This document shows, one piece after another, positions 38,955 through 47,819 of a stretch of 64,000 nt of DNA (the first letter of the stretch is position 1; every line of letters starts with the position of its first letter). Source of the DNA: Leeia aquatica (lineage in GTDB: Bacteria > Pseudomonadota > Gammaproteobacteria > Burkholderiales > Leeiaceae). The notes under the pieces are model-generated. The model ran no database searches. It saw only the letters and a list, made by a program, of their open reading frames with translations, and was not told where the DNA came from. The DNA lies in contig NZ_JABAIM010000001.1 of NCBI RefSeq assembly GCF_012641365.1, forward strand, positions 1 through 64,000. Direction: 5' to 3'. Made by a program: the position numbers and the translations under genes.

Positions 38955-40473
38955 ATTCATCCATCTGGCTGGCCAGTTGATCCAAGGCTTGTTGCGGGGT
39001 TTGTTCAGCGGCCAAGGCAGCCGCAATGCGTGGCCACCAGAGTTCGGCCAGTTGCGGATAATCCGGAACATTGGTGCCGGTTGGGGTCCAGTAGACCCGT
39101 GATGGGCTACGGTAAAACTCGATTAGTCCTCCCAGCTTGGGTGCCAGTGCGCTGGCAGCGGGGGAGTGGATGTCGGACTCGCGGATGAAGGTGAGCCCGG
39201 TCAGCGACTTCTTCAGCGAGACGGTGCGGGACACGGTGAACTGGGCATAGAGCCAGGCCATGTCCAGCTGCGGCCGTGACGTGGTTTTGAGGAAGGTCCA
39301 TGCGCCGACATCCTGATAGCCGCGCTGCATGCCCTGTTCCCAGTAGGCGCCCAGTGGAGCAGGGGCCATGCGCCACTTGGGTGTGCCGTCCGGGTGGTTG
39401 ATGGGGAGCCCTGGCTTGGCCATATCGGCGGTGAATGCGGTGTACCAGAAAATTTGCTGCGCAATCTGCCCTTTGCCCGGTATGGGCCCGGCTTCGGAGA
39501 AGGTGAGGTTGCGGGCTTCTGGTGGAGCGTACTGCTTGATCCAGTCCAGGTATTTCTGCAGGGCATAGACCGCTGCCGGACTATTGGTGCCGCCGCCGCG
39601 GTTGACACTGGCACCCGCCGGGTTGCAGCCTTCCACCCGAATGCCCCACTCGTCGATGGGCTTACCATTGGGGTAACCGACACTGCCTTCGCCAGCCATG
39701 GATAGCCAGGCATCGGTAAAGCGCCAGCCTAGACTTGGGTCGCGCTTGCCATAGTCCATATGGCCGTAAACGCGTTGTCCGTCGATGACTTTGACCTGAT
39801 GGGTGAAGAAGTCGGCAATATCTTCATAAGCGGACCAGTTGAGTGGTACTCCTAGTGCATAGCCGTAGCGCGCCTTGAAGCGGGCTTGCAAGTCAGGGCG
39901 GGTGAACCAGTCGTAGCGAAACCAGTACAGGTTGGCGAATTGCTGGTCCGGTAGCTGGTAGAGCTTGCCATCGGGTGACATGGTGAAGGCCAGTCCGATA
40001 AAATCTTCCAGCGCCAGGGTAGGCAGGGTCAGGTCGCGGCCTGCACCTTTCATCCAGTCGGACAGCACAACCGTTTGTCCCATGCGCATATGGGTGCCAA
40101 TCAGGTCGCTGTCGTTGATGAAGCCATCGTACACTGCCGGGCCACCCTGCAGCTGGTTTTTCAATAGGCGTACCAGATCGCCTTCCGGCTTGATGTCGTG
40201 AATGACACGGATGCCGGTCAGCTCATAAAATGCTTTGGCAAGCACCTGCTGTTCATAGCGATGGGTGGTGATGTCTTCAGATAGCACGCGCACGGTCATA
40301 CCGCGATAGGGGCGAGCCGCCTGGATGAACCAGTTCAGCTCCGCCCGTTGCTGGGTGGTGGTTAGCGTGCTGGGCTGGAATTGACGTAACCAATGGTCGA
40401 GCTGGTCGGCGGCATGGGCGTTGTGCCAGGATAAGGTCAGGAGTAGCAGCCAGGCAGAGAGTCGGCGTGGCAT
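38949..40473 (-). pseudogene. 5' part of glycerol ABC transporter binding-protein gene (GlpV-like), interrupted by prophage
   Basis: This fragment encodes a signal peptide (MPRRLSAWLLLLTLSWHNAHA) and about 490 residues of a GlpV-type solute-binding protein: GMTVRVLSEDITTHRYEQQVLA, YDGFINDSDLIGTHMRMGQ, QQFANLYWFRYDWF, YGHMDYGKRDPSLGWRFTDA. By recollection the family binds glycerol and usually has ~575 residues. The frame runs on to a stop at 38908 within the prophage, adding 13 phage-encoded residues. The missing C-terminus is at 466-656. Its partner permease and ATPase genes are not in the window. The gene is almost certainly inactive. Confidence 0.88.
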
Positions 40474-40475
40474 GC

Positions 40476-41261
40476 TCAGTGCTCGGGCTGAATCATGGCG
40501 GCAGACAGCTGATACTTGCGCAGTATCTCCTGATAAGCCGGGCTTTGTTTGAAGCGGCGCAGCTCAACACCAAAGGCTTCTGCCAGTGTGTCCAGACCCC
40601 GTGAGCGGGAGAATGCCAGATACAGCTTGGTGCGGGCGATCGGGATAGGGTCAAATGCCAGTAGATTGCCCAGATTCATGCTCTCAGCCAGGTGAGTGCC
40701 CATGGCCATGTCGGCCACGATTAGATCCACACGCCGGGCTTTGAGTTTGTTCAGGTTGATGCTAACCGTAGGTGCGGGCTCCAGTGTCAGATATGGGGCA
40801 TGCGAGAAATCGGGAGGGTAGCTATAGCCCGCCGTGGTGCCGATGGTTTTGCCGACCAGGCTGGGCAAGCCTTGATAGCGAAAGCCATCCTCCTTTCGGT
40901 AAAACAGCACCAGTCTGCTGGCGGACAAGGGTTCAGGAGGGTACGCCAGATAACTCTCCCGGTCATTCAGCAGGCCACGGCCAATCCCGATCACCGCATC
41001 GACATCGCCAGACTTGGCCATCAGCAAGGCGCGCTGCCAAGGCACCACCTGAAACTTCACCGTATAACCCAGCCGCGACAGTACCCGCTGGCAAACCTCC
41101 ATGTCTGCACCGGGGTTACTGGCGCGCTCATCCAGCACCAGCGGGGGCCACAGCTCTCCCACCACGTTCAGGGTGCGTAGCGGCGCACTGCGCGTAGCGA
41201 GCGCCAGAAACATGCAAAGGCTGCCGAGGCACAGGCGGGCCAGAGGCTGAGGGTTGCGCAT
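40476..41261 (-). CDS. Periplasmic amino-acid-type solute-binding protein (SBP_bac_3)
   Basis: The 261-residue product has a signal peptide (LCLGSLCMFLALATRSAP) and a family 3 binding-protein fold: LWPPLVLDE, GADMEVCQRVLSRLGYTVKFQVVPWQRAL, then KSGDVDAVIGIGRG. The single-domain proteins of this type bind small polar ligands or act as sensors. Its stop is two bases upstream of the GlpV-like start, so the two binding-protein genes form one transcript, an unusual pairing. The ligand cannot be read from the sequence. Confidence 0.82.
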   Translation of the reverse strand: MRNPQPLARLCLGSLCMFLALATRSAPLRTLNVVGELWPPLVLDERASNPGADMEVCQRVLSRLGYTVKFQVVPWQRALLMAKSGDVDAVIGIGRGLLNDRESYLAYPPEPLSASRLVLFYRKEDGFRYQGLPSLVGKTIGTTAGYSYPPDFSHAPYLTLEPAPTVSINLNKLKARRVDLIVADMAMGTHLAESMNLGNLLAFDPIPIARTKLYLAFSRSRGLDTLAEAFGVELRRFKQSPAYQEILRKYQLSAAMIQPEH

Positions 41262-41341
41262 GGCAGAGTGAAGATTAGGCTCTTGCTTGTTTTATAGCAG
41301 AACCATGAAGCAGTGATGACAGTCCGTCAAGCGTAAGTGAA

Positions 41342-42271
41342 CTACTCACCCAATGGCAAAGGCTGGGGGGCGAACAGGCGGCTGAGTTCGCTGACCGGTT
41401 CAATGTCTTCTTCATCGAACAGGTGGTCGCCTTCAGCATCTTCCACACCAGTGGCGTGCAGACCGGCAAAGTCAAACAGGGTACGGTCTGCCAGGTGGGA
41501 GGGCACCACATTGCACAGGGCCTTGAACATGGTTTCCAGCCGGCCAGGATGTTTCTTGTCCCAGTCGCGCATCATGTCAGCCACCACCTGGCGCTGCAGA
41601 TTGGGCTGGGAGCCGCACAGGTTGCACGGGATGATGGGGAACTGTTTCCACGCCGCATAGCGGATCAGGTCTTTTTCCCGCACATAGGCCAGCGGGCGAA
41701 TGACCACATGCTCGCCATTGTCGGAGACCAGTTTGGGCGGCATCGCCTTCAGCTTGCCGCCGTAAAACATATTGAGGAAGAAGGTAGCCAGAATGTCATC
41801 ACGGTGGTGGCCCAGCGCAATCTTGGTACAGCCTTCTTCCTTGGCGACCCGATAGAGAATGCCCCGACGCAGGCGGGAGCAGAGGCTGCAGGTGGTTTTA
41901 CCTTCCTCCAGCACACTCTTGACGATGCTGTAGGTGTCTTGCTCGATGATGCGGAAAGGTACGCCGATCTGCTTCAGGTAGGTGGGCAGCACTTCTTCGG
42001 GAAACCCGGGCTGCTTCTGATCCAGATTGACCGCCAGAATGCTGAAGTCAATCGGGGCATTACGCTGCAGGCTGAGCAGGATGTCCAGCATGGCATAGCT
42101 GTCTTTGCCACCGCTCAGGCAGACCATGACCTTGTCGCCCTGCTCGATCATGTTGAAATCCACCACGGCATCGCCCACCTGATGCCGCAGGCGCTTGTTC
42201 AGCTTGTTGCCCTCGTATTGCTGTTTGCGATCAAGGGCTTCGGTGTCGGGGGCAGGCGTAGCGGCATTCAT
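41342..42271 (-). CDS. ttcA: tRNA 2-thiocytidine(32) synthetase TtcA
   Basis: The 309-residue enzyme adds sulfur to cytidine 32 of tRNA. It has the PP-loop SGGKDS (residues 53-58), the CSLC pair (C128, C131) and a third cysteine in PCNLC (C216/C219) that together bind an Fe-S cluster. Length and motif order match TtcA. The ATG at 42271 is preferred over an upstream TTG. It is transcribed away from the YdcH-like gene's terminator. Confidence 0.95.
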   Translation of the reverse strand: MNAATPAPDTEALDRKQQYEGNKLNKRLRHQVGDAVVDFNMIEQGDKVMVCLSGGKDSYAMLDILLSLQRNAPIDFSILAVNLDQKQPGFPEEVLPTYLKQIGVPFRIIEQDTYSIVKSVLEEGKTTCSLCSRLRRGILYRVAKEEGCTKIALGHHRDDILATFFLNMFYGGKLKAMPPKLVSDNGEHVVIRPLAYVREKDLIRYAAWKQFPIIPCNLCGSQPNLQRQVVADMMRDWDKKHPGRLETMFKALCNVVPSHLADRTLFDFAGLHATGVEDAEGDHLFDEEDIEPVSELSRLFAPQPLPLGE

Positions 42272-42351
42272 GGAGACGGGTCTGGCCAAAGGCAAAGGGC
42301 CAGTATTCTCCCATGAACTACAGGGTGTTGCAATGTATTGATTTGTAGATG

Positions 42352-42379
42352 TTTTCCGGCACCTTGTGGTGCCGGAAAA
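42352..42379. terminator. Bidirectional terminator between ttcA and ydcH-like gene
   Basis: TTTTCCGGCACC-TTGT-GGTGCCGGAAAA is a perfect 12-bp stem with a four-base loop and A/T ends. It lies six bases past the YdcH-like stop and terminates that gene on the reverse strand. Confidence 0.85.
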
Positions 42380-42385
42380 GCAGGG

Positions 42386-42628
42386 TCAGCTGCTGGTCTT
42401 GAGCAGGGAGTAAAGCTGGTCTTTCAGGTGCAGACGTTGCCGCTTCATGCCTTCGACCACATGGTCTGCCGCCGCTTCGATGCCATCTTCAGCACGGCAT
42501 ACGGCTTTATCAATGGCTTCGTACTCTTCCAGCAGCCGGGAAAAATGCGCATTACCGGTTTTCAGCAGGTGGATCTGATCGCGCAGCTCAGGGAATTCTG
42601 CAGCTAAGGGATGATGTTCGACATGCAT
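42386..42628 (-). CDS. YdcH-like protein (DUF465)
   Basis: The 80-residue helical protein fits the YdcH/DUF465 family: FPELRDQIHLLKTGNAHFSRLLEEYEAIDKAVCRAE, then KRQRLHLKDQLYSLL. These small proteins form helical hairpins and their role is unknown. It is a single-gene unit closed by the terminator at 42352. Confidence 0.88.
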   Translation of the reverse strand: MHVEHHPLAAEFPELRDQIHLLKTGNAHFSRLLEEYEAIDKAVCRAEDGIEAAADHVVEGMKRQRLHLKDQLYSLLKTSS

Positions 42629-42700
42629 GTTGATGACTCCAGTAGGGGACGTTGCTGGAATCAGTGTAGGGGCTTGCTGCTGTTGCAGATTTGATCAAGG

Positions 42701-43630
42701 TCAAGCCTCTCCACCAGGGAGGAAGCGTGGTGATCGCATGGACTGGCGATACTGCCCCGGGCTGGTACCCACACTCGCTTTGAAGCGGTGACTGAAATGG
42801 CTGGCATTGGCATAGCCGCAGCGCTGGGCGAGCTGCTCAAGTGGAAGGTCACTGTGCTGCAGCAGCGTACGCGCCAGCTCCAGCCTGCGGGCGCTGATCC
42901 ATTGCTGCGGTGTCATGCCGAACGACACTTTGAACATGCGTGCCAGATGAAACTCGGACAGGTTGGCTTCAGCTGCCAGCTGCCCCAGCGTGAGTGGCAG
43001 CTGCAACTGGGCGTCAATATAGTCCGCCAGGCGCCGCCGCACCGCGACCGACAGCCCTCCCTTGCTCGCCGGGGCACGCAAGGCCGACTGGCTGCGCAGC
43101 AGCATGCTGAGGATGTCGTGCGCCTGGCCGTTGGCCTGCAGCAGGCCATCCGGGTGTTGCCAGTCTGTCTGCACCAGTTGCTGGCAAGCGGCAGCCAGTT
43201 GCGGATGTTCAAAGTAGGTGCGATCCGCCAGCGTCAGCTCGCGGGGCTCACGGTCCAGCTCCTGTACGGCGCGCTGGGTAAAGTGCTCCGGCAGGAAGTA
43301 GAGGTGCAGGAAGCGCAGCTCGCCGCGCACCCACCAGCGCGACTCATGCTCTCCCGGCAGGGTGCAAAGGTATTGAGGCGCGCCATAGCGGGGTACTCGC
43401 TCACGCTCGGTCTCCTCGCCGCCGTTCAGATAGAAAGACAGGGTGTGGTGACCGGGGTGGTTGTAGCAGGTCTCGTCCTCATGGGTCTTGCGATGCCAGA
43501 TGGCGGCCGCCAGATGGTCACCCAGCCAGACAAAACGCTCCAGCTGCGCATTGGTGTCGTTCAGGGTACGGAATACCGAATGCAGCTGGTCAGCAGGTTG
43601 CAACAGGGCAGGTGTGGTCGAAACGTCCAT
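42701..43630 (-). CDS. AraC-family transcription regulator
   Basis: The 309-residue protein has an N-terminal cupin-like sensing region (~30-170) and a C-terminal double helix-turn-helix (~205-300): LTLGQLAAEANLSEFHLARMFK, GMTPQQWISARRLELARTLL, then LEQLAQRCGYANASHFSHRFK. It is divergent from the EamA transporter gene with a 120-bp shared region, so it probably controls that transporter. The effector is unknown. Confidence 0.9.
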   Translation of the reverse strand: MDVSTTPALLQPADQLHSVFRTLNDTNAQLERFVWLGDHLAAAIWHRKTHEDETCYNHPGHHTLSFYLNGGEETERERVPRYGAPQYLCTLPGEHESRWWVRGELRFLHLYFLPEHFTQRAVQELDREPRELTLADRTYFEHPQLAAACQQLVQTDWQHPDGLLQANGQAHDILSMLLRSQSALRAPASKGGLSVAVRRRLADYIDAQLQLPLTLGQLAAEANLSEFHLARMFKVSFGMTPQQWISARRLELARTLLQHSDLPLEQLAQRCGYANASHFSHRFKASVGTSPGQYRQSMRSPRFLPGGEA

Positions 43631-43750
43631 GGCTTCAGTATAGGGAGATGGCGTAAGGCTGTGAATGCCGTATGGCAGATATGCGCAAGAATGGACAACT
43701 GCGCACGGCTACGGTGTTCACAATGAAACGACAAGACAAGGAGTCGTTTC

Positions 43751-44662
43751 ATGTTCAACCTCATGCTGTATGTTGTGACTGTATTGATCTGGGGGACCAC
43801 CTGGCTCGCCATCAAGTGGCAGCTGGGCGTGGTACCGGTGCCGGTGTCCATCGCCTGGCGCTTTCTGCTGGCCAGCCTGGTGCTGATGCTGGTGCTGCTG
43901 TTGCGCCGTGAGTGGCGCCTGCCACCCAAGGCGGCCATGCCGTTTGTGCTGGCACAAGGGGTGGCGCTGTTCTGCCTGAACTTTCTGTGTTTCTACCATG
44001 CCGAGCAGACCGTGCCGAGCGGGCTGGTAGCGGTGATTTTCTCACTGGCCCCGATTCTGAATGCCATCAATGGCAAGCTGTTCCTGAAGCGGGAGATGCA
44101 GCCCAGCGTGCTGGTCGGCGCGGTGGTGGGGCTGGCCGGCATCGTTTGCCTGTTCCTGCCGGAATGGCGACACTGGCAGGCTGGCATGGGGCAAGGCGTA
44201 CTGGTGGCGGCGCTCGGCACGATCTGCTTTTCCAGTGGCAATCTGCTGTCCAGCCGGATGCAGGGCATGGGGTTGACACCGCTGTTTACCAATGCCTGGG
44301 CCATGCTGGTGGGGGCCACCATCCTGACGGTGGGCAGCTTGCTGGCAGGTTTGTCGTTTGAGCCGGAGTGGACGCCGCGCTACCTTTCTGCTCTGGTGTA
44401 TCTGGCCATTCCGGGATCGGTGATTGGATTTACTGCCTACCTGATGCTGGTGGGACGTATCGGGCCTGATCGAGCCGCCTACTGCACCTTGCTGTTCCCG
44501 GTGGTGGCGCTGGTGGCCTCCAGCCTGTTTGAACAGTATCAATGGACAGGCTGGACGGTATTGGGCCTGCTGCTGGTGGTGGCGGGGAACCTGATCGGGC
44601 TGGCGAATGCCCGCCGTGCCTTGTGGGCGATGCTGACCGGGCGACAGCTCCAGCCCGGCTGA
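43751..44662 (+). CDS. EamA/DMT-family transporter
   Basis: The 303-residue membrane protein has ten predicted helices arranged as two EamA repeats: VLIWGTTWLAIKWQLG in helix 1, and GVALFCLNFLCFYHAEQTVPSGLVA in the middle of repeat one. Such exporters move metabolites or drugs out by exchange or proton force. AAGGAG precedes the ATG. The divergent AraC gene is the likely regulator. Confidence 0.9.
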   Translation: MFNLMLYVVTVLIWGTTWLAIKWQLGVVPVPVSIAWRFLLASLVLMLVLLLRREWRLPPKAAMPFVLAQGVALFCLNFLCFYHAEQTVPSGLVAVIFSLAPILNAINGKLFLKREMQPSVLVGAVVGLAGIVCLFLPEWRHWQAGMGQGVLVAALGTICFSSGNLLSSRMQGMGLTPLFTNAWAMLVGATILTVGSLLAGLSFEPEWTPRYLSALVYLAIPGSVIGFTAYLMLVGRIGPDRAAYCTLLFPVVALVASSLFEQYQWTGWTVLGLLLVVAGNLIGLANARRALWAMLTGRQLQPG

Positions 44663-44751
44663 CCCAAAGGGATGGTGGCAGCAGGAGTTTGGCGCGCAGG
44701 GGCTGGCTTGTGGTATGGTTCTGGCATGATCTTTCCCTGCAAGGCTGATTC

Positions 44752-45378
44752 ATGACTGCACTGCCGCCACCGCGCCCCCTGTCGATGATCCGGGACTTCC
44801 ATCTGGCTGACTGGTTCACCCTCAGCAATGCCATCTGCGGGGTGGGTGCGCTGTTCTCGGTCATGACCTACCTGCAGCGGCAGCAGGTATTGCATGTGTA
44901 TTTTGCCGGTGCGCTGGTGCTGCTGGCACTGATATTTGATGTGCTGGATGGTCGCATTGCGCGCTGGCGGCAGAAAAGCTCGGCGATGGGCCGTGAGCTG
45001 GATTCGCTGGCGGACGTGATCTCGTTCGGGGTGGCGCCAGCGGTGCTGGCCTATGGCTGCGGCATGCAGGGCATGTATGACCGCATTGTGCTGGGCTATT
45101 TCGTAGCCTGCGGCGTGTCCCGGCTGGCCCGCTACAACGTCACGGCTGAGGCGCTCGCTGAGGGGGGCGACAAGGTCAAGTACTTTGAAGGCACGCCGAT
45201 CCCGACCTCCATTCTGCTGGTGCTGATGCTGGTGATTGCAGCCGCCTGTGGCGCGCTGGGCGACCAACTGTGGTTTGGCGTGCTGAAGGTCATGGGGCAT
45301 GACCTGCACCCGCTGGTGCTGGTCTATGCCGTGTCCGGCTCGCTGATGATCAGCCGTATCCGTATCCCCAAGCTTTGA
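44752..45378 (+). CDS. pssA: CDP-diacylglycerol-serine O-phosphatidyltransferase
   Basis: The 208-residue membrane enzyme makes phosphatidylserine from CDP-diacylglycerol and serine, the first step toward phosphatidylethanolamine. The CDP-alcohol phosphotransferase motif is complete: D66-G67, A70-R71, G80, D84 and D88 (DGRIAR...GRELDSLAD). Several helices follow. Its subclass-II, integral-membrane form differs from the peripheral enzyme of E. coli. Confidence 0.9.
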   Translation: MTALPPPRPLSMIRDFHLADWFTLSNAICGVGALFSVMTYLQRQQVLHVYFAGALVLLALIFDVLDGRIARWRQKSSAMGRELDSLADVISFGVAPAVLAYGCGMQGMYDRIVLGYFVACGVSRLARYNVTAEALAEGGDKVKYFEGTPIPTSILLVLMLVIAAACGALGDQLWFGVLKVMGHDLHPLVLVYAVSGSLMISRIRIPKL

Positions 45379-45387
45379 TGAGCGAGC

Positions 45388-45412
45388 GCATGCCTCCATT
45401 CAGGAGGCATGC
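45388..45412 (+). terminator. Hairpin after pssA
   Basis: GCATGCCTCC and GGAGGCATGC form a perfect 10-bp stem with a five-base loop nine bases after the pssA stop. No clear T-run follows, so termination efficiency is uncertain. Confidence 0.5.
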
Positions 45413-45562
45413 CAGCCATCCGATCTTCCGGTTGCTCAAAAAATCTTCTGCTGCTTTAACCCCGTCGGGCCATCTTGCCCGTTTCAGTCTGCAAGTGCTC
45501 CGGCAGAATGGCAGCCAGCTGTCGTGCCGGAGGTATCCCAGCCCATCAAAAGGAATGATTCC

Positions 45563-47005
45563 ATGTCTCGTCAAGTTGCCTTGTCCATGCTTTTACTCGG
45601 GAGTGCCTGCATGACTGTCGCCGATGCCGCTGAACAAACCAGTAGCCTGAATGAGCAGCAAGAAGTGGCTGTAACCATCTACAACCAGGATCTGGCGCTG
45701 GTGAAAGACCTGCGCAATGTGGGCGTGAAGCGCGGCAGCCTCGCCTTGGCTTTCCGTGACGTCAGTGCCCGCATGCGCCCGGAAACGGCGCTGCTGCGCA
45801 GTGTTACGTCACCGGGCAAGCTGTCAGTACTGGAGCAGAACTTTGACTATGACCTGCTGACGCCACAAAAGCTGCTGGAAAAGTACGTAGGGCGCAGTGT
45901 CAGTGTGATCAAGACCCACCCGACCACGGGTGTGGAAACGGTCGAGCGGGCACAGGTACTGGCCGCTAATCAGGGCGTGGTACTGAAGATTGGTGATCGT
46001 ATCGAAACCGGCGTGCCGGGCCGTCTGGTGTTTGACGATGTACCGCCCAATCTGCGCGACCGGCCTACCTTGGTGATGCAGCTGGATAATCAGGGCGCAG
46101 AGCAGCAGCAGATGGAGCTGAGCTATCTCACCGGTGGCTTGTCGTGGAAAGCAGACTACGTGGTGGAGCTGGCCGACAAGGAAGACCAGCTGGATATCTC
46201 CGGTTGGGTAACCTTGAACAATCAGAGTGGCGCCAGCTACCGCAATGCCAAACTGCAACTGGTGGCGGGTGATGTGAACCGGGTAGAAGAGCGTATGCGC
46301 GGGGCACCCAAGCCGATGATGGCCGCGGCACCGATGATGGACATGGCAAAGAAGGAGCGCTTCGCGGAGGAGTCGCTGTTCGAATACCACCTGTATACAC
46401 TGGACCGTCCGACCACCATCGCTGAGAGTCAGACCAAGCAGGTGGCATTGCTGAGTGGTGCGGGGGTACCGGCGCGCAAGGAGCTGCTGCTGCAAGGTAA
46501 TGACTACTACTACTCCAGCAGCTATGGTGACCTGGGGCAGAAGATGAAGGTGGGCGTGTTTGTCGAGTTCGACAACAAAGAGGCCTCTCGCTTGGGCATG
46601 CCGCTGCCGGCGGGGGTGATCCGTGTCTACAAGAAAGACCGGGCCGGTAATGCCCAGTTTGTTGGCGAGGATCACATTGACCACACGCCGAAGAACGAAA
46701 AGATTCGCCTCAAGCTGGGTGAGGCGTTTGATGTGACCGCCGACAAGAAGCAGACCGACTTCAAGAAGGTGGGCGGCAACGGCAAGTACAACTACATCTT
46801 TGAGGCGGCGTTCGAAGTGGTGCTGAAGAACGCCAAGAAGGAGGCGGTGACGGTGACGGTGCGTGAGCCGATGCCAGGGGACTGGCAAGTGCTGAGCGAA
46901 AGTCACCCGCACCAGAAAACCGCCAGCAATACGTCGGACTGGCGCATTACGGTCCCGGGTGAAGGCAGTACCACCCTGAAGTACCGGGCGCTAGTTCGTT
47001 ATTGA
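45563..47005 (+). CDS. DUF4139 domain-containing exported protein
   Basis: From the ATG at 45563 (AAGGAAT upstream) the 480-residue product has a signal peptide (LSMLLLGSACMTVADAAE). The mature chain matches DUF4139: VAVTIYNQDLALVKDLRNV, LSYLTGGLSWKADYVVEL, and the final VTVREPMPGDWQVLSE...GSTTLKYRALV. The beta-sandwich family is periplasmic and of unknown function. Confidence 0.88.
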   Translation: MSRQVALSMLLLGSACMTVADAAEQTSSLNEQQEVAVTIYNQDLALVKDLRNVGVKRGSLALAFRDVSARMRPETALLRSVTSPGKLSVLEQNFDYDLLTPQKLLEKYVGRSVSVIKTHPTTGVETVERAQVLAANQGVVLKIGDRIETGVPGRLVFDDVPPNLRDRPTLVMQLDNQGAEQQQMELSYLTGGLSWKADYVVELADKEDQLDISGWVTLNNQSGASYRNAKLQLVAGDVNRVEERMRGAPKPMMAAAPMMDMAKKERFAEESLFEYHLYTLDRPTTIAESQTKQVALLSGAGVPARKELLLQGNDYYYSSSYGDLGQKMKVGVFVEFDNKEASRLGMPLPAGVIRVYKKDRAGNAQFVGEDHIDHTPKNEKIRLKLGEAFDVTADKKQTDFKKVGGNGKYNYIFEAAFEVVLKNAKKEAVTVTVREPMPGDWQVLSESHPHQKTASNTSDWRITVPGEGSTTLKYRALVRY

Positions 47006-47028
47006 TCCGACTTGAGAGGTCGCCTGCG

Positions 47029-47045
47029 GGTCGGCGCTGCCGACC
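47029..47045. terminator. Hairpin between convergent genes
   Basis: GGTCGGC-GCT-GCCGACC lies between the DUF4139 gene and the converging phosphodiesterase gene. It probably serves both directions. The stem is short and lacks a T-run. Confidence 0.5.
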
Positions 47046-47063
47046 TGCAGGGTACTCCCGCAC

Positions 47064-47819
47064 TCAGTCTTGACGCAAGATGGCTTCGCGCAAGCTGTCC
47101 AGCGCGTCGGTAAACAGGCCGTCTACGCCCCAGGACAGCAACTCACGGGCCCGATCGGCGTCGTTCACGGTGTACGCCATCACCCGGTAGCCTGCTGCCT
47201 TGATGGCAGCCACCCGCTCCGCAGTCAGAATCAGGTAATCACAGTTAAACGACAGGCAGCCCAGTTCGCGCAGTCGCGCTTCCCAATCCTCTGGCCATTC
47301 TTCGACCAGCCAGCCGCGCGGCAGGTGGGGCGCGGCATCACGAGCGGCTACCAGTGCTTCCCACGAGAAGGAAGACAGCAGTGGAGGCACCGGCTGGCCC
47401 GCCCACAGCTGGGCCGCTTCGCGGGCCACCTGCTCGCCTGTCTCTCGATCACGGCCCGGGCAGGGCTTGATTTCCACATTGGCCCGCAGGCCATGTTGCT
47501 GGCAGTAGCGGGCGACTTCTGCAAAACGCGGGAAGACGGTGCCAGCGAAGCGGCTACCATGCCAGCTGCCGGCATCGGCTTGCTGCAGTTCGGCCAGCGT
47601 CATGCGTGCAGCCAGGCCGCGACCATTGCTGGTACGGTCGATACTGTCGTCGTGCAGCAGGAAGGTGTGATTGTCGGACGAGAGTTTGACGTCAAACTCT
47701 ACGGCATGAAAGCCGCGCGCAACGGCCTCGGCCATGCCGGGCAGCGTATTCTCGGGGGCCAGATAGCCACCCCCACGGTGAGCAAACAGGGCAGGGTAGG
47801 GCCAGGCTTGCAGGGTCAT
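47064..47819 (-). CDS. ugpQ: Cytoplasmic glycerophosphodiester phosphodiesterase
   Basis: The 251-residue enzyme cleaves glycerophosphodiesters to glycerol-3-phosphate and an alcohol. Catalytic and metal residues are visible: H14-R15 (AHRGG), E23, E41 and D43 (EFDVKLS), H56 (LLHDDS) and NVEIKP. No signal peptide is present, as for UgpQ. Its start overlaps the Na/Pi cotransporter stop by ATGA, so the pair form a phosphate-acquisition unit. Confidence 0.92.
   Translation of the reverse strand: MTLQAWPYPALFAHRGGGYLAPENTLPGMAEAVARGFHAVEFDVKLSSDNHTFLLHDDSIDRTSNGRGLAARMTLAELQQADAGSWHGSRFAGTVFPRFAEVARYCQQHGLRANVEIKPCPGRDRETGEQVAREAAQLWAGQPVPPLLSSFSWEALVAARDAAPHLPRGWLVEEWPEDWEARLRELGCLSFNCDYLILTAERVAAIKAAGYRVMAYTVNDADRARELLSWGVDGLFTDALDSLREAILRQD

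Noticed and set aside
38908-40473. Complete 521-residue binding protein ending at 38908
   Set aside because: Its last 13 residues lie inside the prophage; the true C-terminus is at 466-656.
45824-46912. Reverse-strand frame of 362 codons
   Set aside because: It mirrors the DUF4139 gene and is rich in His and Leu from antisense codons.
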